DNA from: Torymus aiolomorphi
Lineage: Eukaryota; Arthropoda; Insecta; Hymenoptera; Torymidae
DNA: 64,000 nt
Reading direction: 5' to 3'
NCBI GenBank assembly: GCA_036365515.1
Contig: CM070876.1
Coordinates: forward strand, 100,812,310 to 100,876,309
Position numbers and translations under genes: made by a program. Below the pieces are notes generated by a model. It saw nothing but the letters and a program-made list of their open reading frames with translations, was not told the origin of the DNA and made no database searches. Of the stretch, positions 40,706 through 51,016 are shown one piece after another; position 1 is the first letter of the stretch, and the number at the start of each line of letters is the position of its first letter.

Positions 40706-42031
40706 TTGGGCCGCGAGAAAACGCTAGAAAGAGTAAAGCGGAAGTATTATTGGCCACACATGTCTCGTGATGTAGCCAGATACGTGAGCCAGTGCCAAAT
40801 TTGCCAGCAGTGCAAAGTCGAACAGCGCGCTCCAACAGGATTCATGGGACGCCGAATTACAGAGCGTCCATGGCAAATCGTGGCCAGCGACATTATGGGG
40901 CCCCTCCCAAAAACCACGCACGGCCACGAATACATTCTCATATTCCAGGACTTGTTCACACGCTGGATTGAAGTAATTCCGATAAAAAGGGCAGATGGTA
41001 AATCGGTAATTAAGGGACTCAACGAGCGAGTATGTCTGCGATTCGGAGTCCCGGAGGTGTTTCTCTCAGACAATGGGACTGAATTTAAAAATGCACCATT
41101 AGAGGCATTCTTAAAGGAGAGAAATGTGCATCACACGTTTACACCTCCGTATCATCCTCAAGCCAACCCTGTCGAGCGTGTGAATCGAACGGTGAAGACA
41201 ATGATTATGTCTTACGCAGAGGAAAATCACCGGTCCTGGGATGAGAAACTGAATGAGCTGGCGTTCGCGTACAATACTGCCGAACACAGCTCCACAAAGA
41301 TAAGTCCTGCCATGCTCATTTACGGCCGACAACCCGACCCACCGAAGACACTAAGGCGGGAGGAAGACAGGTTAGCCGAAGAGCAAGGGCAGAAAGAGGC
41401 GATAAACAATTGGGTGGTACGTATGGACAAGCTCCGCGAATTGCACGTTCGGGCGGCGGCCGACGCGCAAGCGGAGCAGGCGAGACAAGCCAAATATTAT
41501 GACGCTCATCGTCGACCTCCACAATTCTGTCTAGGCGATCGTGTATGGAGAGAGAATAAGGTACTATCCTCAGCAGCTGAGGGGATTTCTGCCAAATTGG
41601 CCCCGAAGTATGCGGGGCCCTACACGATTGTGAATATTCTAGGCGAAAACACCTATGAGATCCAAGGTGAGGATGGTCGAACGATACGTCCCGTCCATGC
41701 GCAGCAACTCAAGAGATACGTCTCAGCAGAAGTAGCCCAGGCGCTACCAGCGAGGGACTCTTCAGCCGAACGTAACACGTCAGAGGGCCACAGAGTTAGC
41801 CAGGGGAATGTACAGCCTCGGGCGACGGCTAAGAGGCGCGGTCCACCTCGTAAGACCGCGCTATTAGTTAGGCCAGGAAAGCGTGCGAGCGATGGCCGGC
41901 CTATGCGTGTGGCCGGTCCAACAGAACCCAAGCGAGGCCCAGGGAGGCCAAAGGGTTCGAAGAAGAAGCCCGTACCTGCTGATGCCGGACTAATTAGTCC
42001 TCGTAGAACCCGAGCGTATAAAAAGCAATAA
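40706..42031 (+). CDS. Gypsy integrase
   Basis: The zinc-binding HHCC region starts just upstream in another phase (HDFPTAGHLG). It continues in this 441-residue frame as KRKYYWPHMSRDVARYVSQC and QICQQCK. The DDE core has ASDIMGPLP, LSDNGTEFKN and YHPQANPVERVNR. A C-terminal domain with GDRVWRENK and YAGPYTIVNILGENTYEIQG is followed by a basic Pro/Arg-rich tail (GPGRPKGSKKKPVPADAG), an AT-hook-like sequence. It catalyses insertion of the cDNA. Confidence 0.93.
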   Translation: MGREKTLERVKRKYYWPHMSRDVARYVSQCQICQQCKVEQRAPTGFMGRRITERPWQIVASDIMGPLPKTTHGHEYILIFQDLFTRWIEVIPIKRADGKSVIKGLNERVCLRFGVPEVFLSDNGTEFKNAPLEAFLKERNVHHTFTPPYHPQANPVERVNRTVKTMIMSYAEENHRSWDEKLNELAFAYNTAEHSSTKISPAMLIYGRQPDPPKTLRREEDRLAEEQGQKEAINNWVVRMDKLRELHVRAAADAQAEQARQAKYYDAHRRPPQFCLGDRVWRENKVLSSAAEGISAKLAPKYAGPYTIVNILGENTYEIQGEDGRTIRPVHAQQLKRYVSAEVAQALPARDSSAERNTSEGHRVSQGNVQPRATAKRRGPPRKTALLVRPGKRASDGRPMRVAGPTEPKRGPGRPKGSKKKPVPADAGLISPRRTRAYKKQ

Positions 42032-42133
42032 TTGTGCCGTCCAACTTGTGTCGTACGTACTAACCTGTGTTCGTCTTAATTCTCCAGTCCTCAATCTCAC
42101 TCCTCCCCGGGATCGATTTACCTGTTTCAGGAC

Positions 42134-43090
42134 ATGCAAGGCCTGACTCCCGAAATAGCGGAGACGGCGAAGAAGGTGATCGCTGGATTAATCCAGTGCA
42201 ATCCTGACCCCGCCGTCATCGATTTTTTGGAGCAGGTCGTGGAGGGCATCGACGCTGTGACACTGGCACCACAGCCAGTGGAAGAGCCCTCCACCGTCGT
42301 GATCGAGGAGATAGAGGCGCCGAAGCCAAGAAAGGGACCTTCGGAGCCGGCCTGGGCAGAGGCCGGTCCCAGTCCGCTTCGGCGACCTCGTCCCCCGAAG
42401 GAGCAGCAGGAAAGCCGGGAAGAACGGCGTTCACAAGAGGCGTCAGTCCGAGCCTCAGAGATGGCGCCGGAAGGAAACGCCGGCGCGGCTCGGGCCGACG
42501 AAGAAAGGAAAGAGAGTTCTCCGACCCAGGCCCCCAAGTGGGCACCGAGTGATGAAGTCGGTGCGGCCTGGGTCCCAGTGGAGAAGGCCCTCGAGGAAGC
42601 GCGGTGCCTCAGCAAGTCCTCGCGCGCTGCGGAGGACGCTGCCCTGGCCGCACTGGAGGTCTTTCTCCAGTGCCACGGTAAGGCCGGCGAGCGGCAAGCC
42701 GGCAAATGGGTCGGAATGGCCCAAGGCCGGCGCGAAGAGCTCGCGGCCGCCGCAGAGGCCAGGGCCGCCAGGCTGCGCCGCACCGCCTTCCAAAAGGCGG
42801 AGGAGGCTCGCCTGGCTCGTGCGCAGGAGCGCATGGAAGAGGCCAGGCGAGCCAGGGAAAAGGCGGAGGAGACGGCGCGCCGGGTCAAGGAAGAGGCCCA
42901 GCGCCGTCTCCAAAAAGAAGAAGAGCGCCTTAGGAGGGCGCTCGAAGAAGAGCGAGCGGCCCGGGATGCGCTCGGCAGTAACGCGATCCCCCGGTGCTTC
43001 ATGTGTGGCGAGCTTGGGGTGAAAAAGTCAAAACATTGCCCCAACCAAGCTCGTCACAAGGGGCGCCGATCGTATTCCCGGGCCAGTTGA
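42134..43090 (+). CDS. Gypsy third ORF: coiled-coil protein with a Cys/His end
   Basis: This uninterrupted 318-residue frame lies 100 bases after pol, where an envelope gene would be, but it has no signal peptide, membrane span or glycosylation-rich ectodomain. Residues 1-50 contain AETAKKVIAGLIQCNPDPAV, the middle is acidic and Pro-rich, and residues about 200-280 form a highly charged predicted coiled coil (EEARLARAQERMEEARRARE, EEERLRRALEEERAARDALG). The last 31 residues hold CFMCGELG and KHCPNQARH: C288, C291, H301, C302 and H308. This is knuckle-like but not canonical CX2CX4HX4C spacing. Since Gag here lacks a knuckle, this protein may supply nucleic-acid binding. It could be expressed from a spliced RNA. 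Its function is not known. Confidence 0.75.
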   Translation: MQGLTPEIAETAKKVIAGLIQCNPDPAVIDFLEQVVEGIDAVTLAPQPVEEPSTVVIEEIEAPKPRKGPSEPAWAEAGPSPLRRPRPPKEQQESREERRSQEASVRASEMAPEGNAGAARADEERKESSPTQAPKWAPSDEVGAAWVPVEKALEEARCLSKSSRAAEDAALAALEVFLQCHGKAGERQAGKWVGMAQGRREELAAAAEARAARLRRTAFQKAEEARLARAQERMEEARRAREKAEETARRVKEEAQRRLQKEEERLRRALEEERAARDALGSNAIPRCFMCGELGVKKSKHCPNQARHKGRRSYSRAS

Positions 43091-43293
43091 AGAAGGGTGA
43101 GGCCCTGAAGTTTTTTTTATATATTTTTTTAATAAAAATTAAAAAAGAAAAAAGAAAAACCAGTGGCTCCGATTCTGCAATGTTCCTTTCCGAACCTCCT
43201 TCTCCTAATCACTACTACCATATTAGTAGGTACGACGACGGCCATGATTAGCAGAGCTGCTCTCGGTTCCCTAAGCAGCGTCTGGCGGGGGGG
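43091..43293 (+). other. Gypsy 3' untranslated region and polypurine tract
   Basis: T- and A-rich runs at 43108-43160 are followed by unique sequence and CTGGCGGGGGGG at 43282-43293, directly against the LTR. Confidence 0.75.
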
Positions 43294-44365
43294 TGTAACG
43301 CGTGTCTAGCCGCGATTCTAATCTACCGCGCGAAGGTAGTGAGCGCGCGCGCGCAACTCCTGCGCAGCCGAATCGAGGCGCGCCGCGCGTAGCGAATCGG
43401 TCTCACGACGCGTAAAATGCCCGTCATCCGTCGCGAAGCTGCTAACTGGTTCCCGCGAGAAAAGGGAGCCATATTCGTGTCTGCCATCGCGCGCAAAACA
43501 TCTCCTCCGTGTCTCTCCTGAGTTTGCTTGTCCGCGCCGTCCTATCGTACTTTGTGAGACCCCGCGAGTGTAGTGGAGGCGCCGCATATAGTGAACGTGC
43601 GAAAGAGAGACAGAGAGAGAGCGATCCCGAGCCGCGTGAGCCGTACGAGACTGTGAGCGACGAGCCGGCAGCCAACCCGCCTGCCGACACGATACAGCGA
43701 GCAAGAGAGAGAGAGAAAGAGAGCGCAACTGCTGTGCGAGCGACAGGGAGCGAGAGAGAGTCGAGTGCACCGGCTGCTCCTTCCTAACGTAAGTTTTCTA
43801 CTCTCCTCTCGCGGGTTTATTGTAAAGGCTCGCACGGAAATCGCCCCGTGCAAGCCTTCTGTGCCGTGTACGTGGGGGTGTGTGTCAGCCCTCCGTACTT
43901 TAACACCGCGCGCGAAATTAGCAGCTTCGCCGCGCGCCGTGTAGTTCGCGCGTTTGAATATTAACGGTCGCGCGCGAACTAACTCTTTGTACTAATCAGC
44001 ACTTGCGTCGTGCTTGTAAAGATTAGTGTTTGTGAATATATTGTGATATCTAGTTACTCGTCGCGTTGTTCTTTACAACCTGTCCTTCTCCCGGATACCG
44101 CCGCCTCCGCGGGAAAACGACTCCGCCGGTCGTTTTCATATCTGAGCATAGCGGCCGCGCGCTTTACTCGTCGAGCGCGCGCTTTTCACTCAGCGATCCA
44201 ATTAGTTGGAAAGCGAAGTTCGTGTGCGATCTTCGCGTTGTTTTCGGGATTCCAGGAGCAGATCCCCGGGCAAGTCATTTTAGTCTGACACCCGCGGCAC
44301 CGTGTTCTAGGGCATCGCTGGCCTGTGGCTTGTTGGGATTTTCCCCCACTAGCCATCCCGTTACA
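43294..44365 (+). repeat. 3' LTR of the Gypsy element
   Basis: It is nearly identical to 34220-35289. Differences seen are one base in an A-run (about 43718), one G in a G-run (about 44247) and two substitutions near 44312. Confidence 0.93.
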
Positions 44366-44484
44366 ATTCATAGGTTTAAATATCATATAAAATGTATAAA
44401 TGGGTTGCTTATACATATTAACTACTGATCCGTGAATCTATCACTCACTCTGTTTTTAAATAGAAAATGCAAACCCGCCTGAAA

Positions 44485-44610
44485 GTATCATATGAGATCT
44501 CATATGTAATCCCATAATGTAGTAAATTGCAGACGACATCGCATATGAGATCTGATACGAGATATGCGATGCCTGAAATTCTCATATGAGATCTTATATG
44601 ATATTTACAC
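44485..44610. repeat. Cluster of CATATGAGATC motifs
   Basis: Variants of CATATGAGATCTCATATG, GCATATGAGATC and CTGATACGAGATATGCGA recur, followed by TGAAATTCTCATATGAGATC and ACACGCGCG. The order parallels 1505-1605. It lies within the split inverted-end element. Confidence 0.6.
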
Positions 44611-45045
44611 GCGCGAAAAGGATACACAATAGGTTGCTTATAAAACGGTTAGTAAAATGTAAAGCACTTTTAAGTAGACTAAAAATTGATATGAATTTTT
44701 TATTTTATTCTCGTTTAAAAAGGTCGGACACAAAGAAAAATATTGTGGGTATTAAAAGTAAATCATGATTCTGCACATATAGGGATGTTGTGCTTAACGG
44801 TACCAATTAAAAATTAAAGCCAATGTAATTATTTATAGTAGACTTATAGGTATAAATATTGTTAATGAATTTATGCAAAAATTTTGTTTTCTATATTTAT
44901 GTAGCCCACCGGTAAACTGCAAATCGTCGGGCCCGCCAAGTATGTATGGGAGATCGGAGGACCACCCCTGCTAGAACAGCTCTAGACTTCTCTTTTCTTC
45001 CCAAGGTGCGTAATATTATAGAAAGTTCAAAATTGAGAAAGAATA

Positions 45046-45193
45046 ATGAAAAATAGTGATGTGTTGGTAGCTATGTAATTTTTGCTTCCTCATAGAGGAA
45101 GCTTTGTGATAGTTATTATGAGATAATGTGTTAGAAATGTTATTTAGCAAATTTGGAATCGAAATACACTATTTTTAGAAAATGTCCGTATGG

Positions 45194-45262
<69 letters not shown>

Positions 45263-45730
45263 TGTGTGTGTACTTATACGCTGATATCTCATGATCTACT
45301 CGACCGATTTTAACAAGAGAGTAATCATTTTTTTAGATTTTGCTTCCACAATTGGGGTCAATATTCTATTTTTGTCAAATTTAATTTTTTTTTCTTTTAT
45401 AGCCATTTTTTAATTTTCAAATTTTTTTTTTCGATTTTTTTAATATTTAGAACAAATATTGTTTATATATCATGAATTCTCTGTATGTAGGATAAAATTA
45501 TCTACAATTTAAAAAAAAAAGTCTGTAGCTATATTTCGTCTTAAGTTATTGATGAAAACGTAATTTTTTGTAAATAGGTTATATTTCGAAATTGAAAAAA
45601 AATATTAACATGAATATTTTTTTGGTTATAAAGGATATTAAGTACTATAACTTACTAAATTTTTAGCTTTTTTTTATTCATATTTTTTGAGAAAAAAAAT
45701 AATTTATAAAAAAAAGTGATTTTTTTTGTC
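45046..45730. repeat. (TG)n microsatellite and AT-rich flank
   Basis: A TG run with one TC interruption occupies 45193-45271. GCTTCCTCATAGAGGAAGC at 45087 is a short palindrome; related GGAAGCT recurs at 47018. The rest is AT-rich with T-runs and no gene. Confidence 0.8.
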
Positions 45731-46370
45731 GTTCAATAACTATAGTAAAATTGGCTTAATCACTTTGAAATTCTTTGTAAGGGTAGATTTTGTATACCAA
45801 TCGAGTGAGTTCTTTGGGCAAAAGGATTGATCCATAAATTTCGAAGATATTTGAGGTTAAAATTTAAAAAAATTTTTTTTTAAATTGTAATTTCTCGAGA
45901 ACGGCTCTATGTATCTAAATGGGGTGGATGGTATTCGAAAGAGAATTAAATTACCTATATTTTCTAAAAAAAATTAATTCTCTACCTATCACGGTTCTTT
46001 TGTTATTAACAAAAACGTAAAAATTGAAAAATGAAAAAAATGAGTTTTATATGTTCAACTATTACAAGAGTAAAATTGTCTTATTCGCTTCAAAATTCAT
46101 TGTAGAGGTATATTATTGATAGTTCTCGGATGAGTTCTTTTGACAAAGTGATTGGTTCATAAATTTCAGAGATATTTGAGGTTAAAATTTTTCTAGACAT
46201 TTTTAAAATCTATTTCTTGCGGATAGCTGTGTGTATCTGAATGGGATGGGTGGCATTTGAAAGAGAATTAAAATATTTATATTTTCTAAGAAGAAAAATT
46301 TTTTAGTTATCGCGGTTTTTTATTATTAACAAAAATGTAAAACTTGAAAAATTGAAAAATGAAAACGAAA
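45730..46370. repeat. Two diverged tandem copies of a unit of about 310 bp
   Basis: Shared landmarks occur in the same order: GAGTGAGTTCTTTGGGCAAA / GGATGAGTTCTTTTGACAAA (45805 and 46127), ATATTTGAGGTTAAAATTT (45849 and 46167), and TCGAAAGAGAATTAAA / TTGAAAGAGAATTAAA (45933 and 46256). Tandem duplication of non-coding DNA. Confidence 0.75.
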
Positions 46371-47611
46371 ATTTGTCTTTATCAAATTTTTTAAAATACA
46401 TCGCCTCACATTATAACAGCCTTGCCACATAACGCATTCAATATAACACGTTCAATGTTCAACGTAACACGAAAATAAATTTGTTGTCCGACATCTACCA
46501 ATTTCATACTCAGTGGTAGTGGTGCAGAATGGGTACATTTCTACCACTGAATATGAATTGGCCATGAAAAAATTACAAGTTAATATTTTCCATAAAATTT
46601 TTCCAATTTTTTTCGTGAAAAATTTATTTTTCGAATTTTAATTTTATATGAAAATGTATAATTTCATCTATCTCTTACGAGATGAAAATTATGTAAAAAG
46701 TTGTGCATTAATGTGGAATGATCGTTTGACAAAATTTTATAATTTTAAAGTAATTTTGACAATAACTTTATCGTCATTGATAGTCATAATTTACAATAGA
46801 TAAATATAAAAATTACCGACATTGCTTACATGACGGTCATTTTTACAACAATTTGACAATAACTAATAGATATAATTTACAATCCATGAATACAAAAATG
46901 ACAGTCATTGAGCTTTGATGATTGGTCAGAAATGATCATGGTATTAAAAAGTATTAAATTTTAAATATTGGAATTAAAAATTAATTAAAGGAATCAGTAA
47001 ATAAAGTTTGAGGAAGCTACGTGCCAATGAATTGGCAGCGGTTTTTTATATAGGCTTTGACTTTTCGTAAATATTTGAAAAAATTCTTATGAATTCTAGA
47101 AATAAAGAGAGGGCATTATAGTTATATAATTAAAATAATTTTCGCCCACACGGGCGTTAAGTAGTATTTTATGCCCGCTGGCTGAATAACTTTGAAGTTA
47201 CAACGTGGGCGTAAAATGTAATTTTACATGCGAGATACGAAAAGTTCTATTATGCCAGTCAAGTTAACTTATGCCGTTAAGTTAAGTTAGGCCGGTACTT
47301 GACTACAATTAATTGATTTCAGTACTTTCTTGTGTTTAATTTGTATAGCTCAGAAAGATGAACAAATTTGAATACATTTCTGAGAACAGTCATACAGTAG
47401 TTTCCGAGAGTTGTTTGCATTACTTGACTATCGATAATTGATTTCACAACTTTCGTTTATTTGATTTGCAGTGAACAATTAGAATGTACTTACTTACATA
47501 TAATTTGTTCACCATACAATGACTCAAAGAATTAAAAGACTTTTTCATTCGTATTTATTTGATTTCTTTACAAAATCATAAATATTATTATTTTATAGAT
47601 TATTTGTACAA
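46371..47611. other. AT-rich stretch without a recognisable gene
   Basis: It includes paired CATTCAATATAACACGTTCAA-like sequence and a GGGTACATTTCTACCACTGA region near 46530 with its near-complement at 46495, a small inverted repeat. CGCCCACACGGGCG at 47144 is a short palindrome. No coding sequence is seen. Confidence 0.45.
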
Positions 47612-48170
47612 TCATGAAAAAAATTATTACCATTTTTAGAGAGTGCTTATTGAATAGGTGAGATTCGAAGAAATAAAAGGACTAGACATAGTTGTGTTGT
47701 TTTTTTATAGATTATCCAGAAAAACGTCTATACTTGCCTTATTTTATACTTTCGTAGAAAGTTTTATATTAGCAATATTATTATTTGTACAGTCATGAAA
47801 AAAATTATTACCATTTGTAAAGAGTGCTTATTGAATAGAAAAGAGTAGAAGAATTAAAACGACTAGACAAATTATGTTGTTATAGAACGTACTTAAAAAA
47901 TTAGCTTTTAAAAAATGTGTTGATTGTTTAAAAAAAAATAGTTAAGCTCTCATTAAAGTTTTTGATACTCAGGCTGATGGATAATGAGAGAGGGGGAGGG
48001 TGGAAGAGAGAGTGGGGTGGGAAAGAGAAGGAGGGAGAGAGTTTATACAGTCATGAAAAAAATTATTATCACTTTAGAGAGTCCTTATTGAATAGATGAG
48101 ACTAAAAGAAATAAAAGAACTAGAGAAATTGTATTCTTAGAATTTAACGTACTTAAAAAATAGCTTTTAA
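47612..48170. repeat. Three diverged copies of a TCATGAAAAAAATTATTA unit
   Basis: Copies start at about 47612, 47793 and 48052. Each runs TCATGAAAAAAATTATTACC, then AGAGTGCTTATTGAATAG, then a purine-rich stretch with ACTAGA, and the last two also share CGTACTTAAAAAATAGCTTT-like sequence. A purine-rich GAGAGGGGGAGGG tract at 47988-48040 separates the second and third. Confidence 0.75.
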
Positions 48171-48897
48171 AATTTAATATACTTTCAAAATATTACTTCT
48201 ATGTTTATTTTTTAAATGTGAGATGGCAATATCTTCAATATCATGATAGCTTTTCCAAACTAATTTTTTACAATTTTCACAACAAAACATACATTCATTA
48301 CAATTATCTCATGGTATGTTAGACTAGATTTTATTAAAACAATCACTCTGATAACTGTGATAATAATTTCGATTCCGACAGTTAATTTATGGATTTTTAA
48401 TTAAAATGATTGCTCCAGGCTTGACACAAGTACAAATAAACTGTCCTTCCAAATATTCCATTGAACTGAATATTAACTAAATTAAAAACAATCTCAGTAT
48501 ATAATTCTTTTTTCTTTAAAATTGCCAAATGCTATCCAAATAGACACATAACAGAGCATTGTATAACTTTTTAGGCACGACCGCTGCTTGGGAGAGCCTT
48601 ATAATTTCACCAGCGCGAAAATTGTCGGAATTCAAATATTGAAATTTTAACATGCCAAAACTATTTTACACCCACAATGAGTGTATTTCAAGCCTTTTTA
48701 CGGATGTATGTATATCTCTACGTCCGTATGTAATCAAGTTACCCGATTATCTTAACGAAAATTCAACCCATCTCTACAAATTTTGAACGACATGTTCGTC
48801 TAATTACAAGTAACGGATGGTCCTATATTGAGCCGGATCGATGACAAATTACAAAAACACCAGGCAAATAAAAATTTGTTATAGATAACATTGAATC
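48171..48897. other. AT-rich stretch, no gene
   Basis: Nothing recognised. GGCACGACCGCTGCTTGGGA at 48572 marks a local composition change that may be an element boundary. Confidence 0.4.
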
Positions 48898-49500
48898 AAA
48901 ACTTTTTTCTATTTAACATTTTTGTGTACAATAAATTCTTGACGAGCTAGACCTATATAATCGATATAAAACGCCTAAATATACATATAACGAATGATTT
49001 TAACCTATAGCTTGACAGGACTTGACTTTACAGAAATATGTTAAATGCAAAAGTTGTAGATAATATTGAAACAAAACTTTTTCCTATTTAACATTTTTGT
49101 GTAAATAAATTCTTGATGAGCTGGACCTATAGAATCGATATAAAACGCATAAATATACGTAAAATGGTCGATTTTCGGCTATAACTTGAAAGGATTTGAT
49201 TTTACAAAAAAATGTTAAATACAAAAGTTGTAGATAACATTAAAATAACACCATTTTCTATTTAACATTTTTGTGTACAATCAATTCCTGAAATGCTAAA
49301 CCTATTAAAGCGATTTTCTAATGCTGAAGTTCACATAAAATAGTCATTTTTTGCATATTTCTCAAAAGGATTTGATTATACACAAAAATAATCAATAGAA
49401 AGGTTGCAGAAAATACTAAAAGAAAACTTTTTTCTAGTTACAATTTTGAGTACTCTCAGCTCCTGATGAGCTCGACCAATAAAAACGATTTTAAATGCCT
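48898..49500. repeat. Satellite-like array, four diverged units of about 177 bp
   Basis: AAACTTTTT/CCTATTTAACATTTTTGTGT recurs at about 48898, 49074, 49250 and 49427 (the last as CTAGTTACAATTTTGAGT). Each copy is followed by a TGATGAGCT-like box, CGAT..AAA and a GGATTTGATT box. Spacing is close to 177 bases throughout, and divergence rises toward the last copy. Confidence 0.8.
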
Positions 49501-50085
49501 AAATAGACTTTATAGTCATATCTCGCGTATGGTTAACAACAGCATTTGATTCGATACATCAATATTACGTACAAAAGTTATGAATCAGATCCAAAAAATC
49601 AATCAAACATTTCCAAGATCATATAATTATGAAAATATAATAAGATATAAACTATAAATTGATGTTAAACAGAATCCAAAATTAAATGAAATAAAGATGA
49701 TCGTATAAACAAGTGTCACGTCGAGAACGACTGACCGCTACTTTTGACACCTGTGTTACCATCTATCCTTACCACCCTACAACCTTTTTTCCTTCATATT
49801 ATCATGAGTCCTATTTCCTGTCAGTAACGCCACCTAGTAGCAACTGGGTTACCTGCGAGAGAAATTATAATCATAAGTTAAAAAATATAAATTGATGTCG
49901 AATAAATTAGCTAATTAAATTTAGCGATTAAAATTACATAATATTGTGTAAGTACGTGGCAAAGTAATATCTACAAAATAAACTATTGTGTAATGTACAT
50001 TTTAGAATAAATACATGCTGTATGTAATATAAATATTATAACATGGCAAATTGTCATACACAAAGAATGTATTGTATATATGGTA
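49501..50085. other. AT-rich stretch, no gene
   Basis: The short frame at 49713-49895 has no motif. Nothing else is supported. Confidence 0.4.
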
Positions 50086-50310
50086 TACTAGCTGAGTTTC
50101 TCAGTCTTACAGTGTCGTAGAAAACAATTAGATAGGTAAGACACGCTGGGTATGTACATAATGATGTACTAACATTTAAAATATAATTAAATCAAATTTT
50201 AATAACATATTAAAATATATCATTACGTATTTGGCAGTCTACCCAGTGAGACTTATCTACTATCCAATTGCTTTATAGCACATTATGAGACAGGCAGACT
50301 CAGCTAGTAC
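50086..50310. mobile_element. MITE with TACTAGCTGAGT inverted ends
   Basis: TATACTAGCTGAGTTTCTCA at 50086 is complementary to the right end TGAGACAGGCAGACTCAGCTAGTAC (ending 50310, 5-6 mismatches or gaps). A second inverted pair lies inside (GATAGGTAAGACACGCTGGGT against ACCCAGTGAGACTTATCTAC). AT-rich centre, no coding capacity. Confidence 0.75.
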
Positions 50311-50314
50311 GTAT

Positions 50315-50602
50315 CCCTACTGAAAATATTGACGTGATTAATCACATGATTAATTACATGTCAAATCACGTGTTTTATAATATTATAAATTATACGATTA
50401 AACACGTATTTTATCACGTGTTTAAACACATGATAAATATCATTATTAATTCGAACCGATTTGATAAATGATTTAACATGTGATTTGGCACGTGATATAA
50501 CTCGTGAGAAAACACGCAAAAGACACGCGATAAAACACGTGATAAAACATATGGTAAAACACGTGATATCATATTTTTGTATAGAATATTTTATTCAGTA
50601 CC
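50315..50602. mobile_element. Motif-array element with ACACGTGATAAA motifs
   Basis: The left end CCCTACTGAAAATATTGACG pairs with the right end ATTTTATTCAGTACC. The interior holds a dozen or more variants of CACGTGATNAA and its complement (TTAATCACATG, AAATCACGTG, AAACACGTGAT). TA flanks lie within one or two bases at each end. Confidence 0.7.
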
Positions 50603-50654
50603 TAATTGTTGTTTTATAATTTAGTTTATTGGGCTTCCAGTTTTTTTATTATCA

Positions 50655-50790
50655 AATCTCTGCTAAAAAAAAATCAGCTGCGAAAACAGCTACGAAAGTA
50701 GCTACGATTTTGACCCCATATCGCTGATGATTTCACGAGTGGATTTCGCAGCTGACGTTGCGATTCTAATTTTTTAAATATATTGCTAAA
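50655..50790. repeat. Small array of GCAGCTGCGA / AGCTACGA motifs
   Basis: CAGCTGCGAAAACAGCTACG, AAAGTAGCTACGA and GCAGCTGACGTTGCGA lie between CTGCTAAAAAAAAA and AATTTTTTAAATATATTGC. It may be another short motif-array element. Confidence 0.5.
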
Positions 50791-51016
50791 AATACCAACT
50801 AGATATGTAAATGCGTTCATTTAGTGCGTTCTTTAACAATGGCCCATTTATTTTAATAATATATAATTGTAATAGTACAATTTTAATTATAATAAATTAA
50901 AAATTTAAGACAACGATAATTTTATTAGGAAAAAACTTGAAAACTAGAAAGTATTTATAAATACTTATAAAAGTAATCATACATTATATCATATAAATAT
51001 ATGTATTAACTGTATA

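Larger units (their letters stand above)
34220..44365 (+). mobile_element. Gypsy (Ty3-type) LTR retrotransposon with an extra 3' ORF
   Basis: LTRs of about 1070 bp (34220-35289 and 43294-44365) start TGTAAC and end GTTACA, with TSD ATTC (34216-34219 and 44366-44369). By eye they differ at only four places, two of them one-base length changes in homopolymers. The order is gag (36145-38523), protease, RT, RNase H, integrase (to 42031), then an additional 318-codon ORF (42134-43090). CTGGCGGGGGGG directly before the 3' LTR is the polypurine tract. The insertion is very young by LTR identity, yet its frames are broken several times. Confidence 0.95.
34051..45045. mobile_element. Element with about 125-bp inverted ends, split by a Gypsy insertion
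   Basis: 34051-34175 and 44917-45045 are inverted copies, including TTACGCACCTTGGGAAGAAA, the GTCTAGAGCT region and CATACATACTTGGCGGGCCC. After subtracting the Gypsy (34220-44365) the element would be about 850 bp. The right remnant carries the CATATGAGATC motif cluster at 44485-44610. There is no transposase. Target duplication is not clear. Confidence 0.75.

Noticed and set aside
42127..43044. Minus-strand 305-residue Ser/Ala/Arg-rich frame
   Set aside because: It is a shadow of the GC-rich third ORF on the plus strand, which has better codon structure, the coiled coil and the Cys/His end.
42134..43090. Envelope gene (endogenous retrovirus)
   Set aside because: No signal peptide, no transmembrane segment and no fusion-peptide-like hydrophobic run; the protein is charged and coiled-coil.
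34051..45045. Giant 11-kb DNA transposon carrying a retroelement cargo
   Set aside because: The Gypsy has its own ATTC target duplication inside, so it is a later insertion into a small element.
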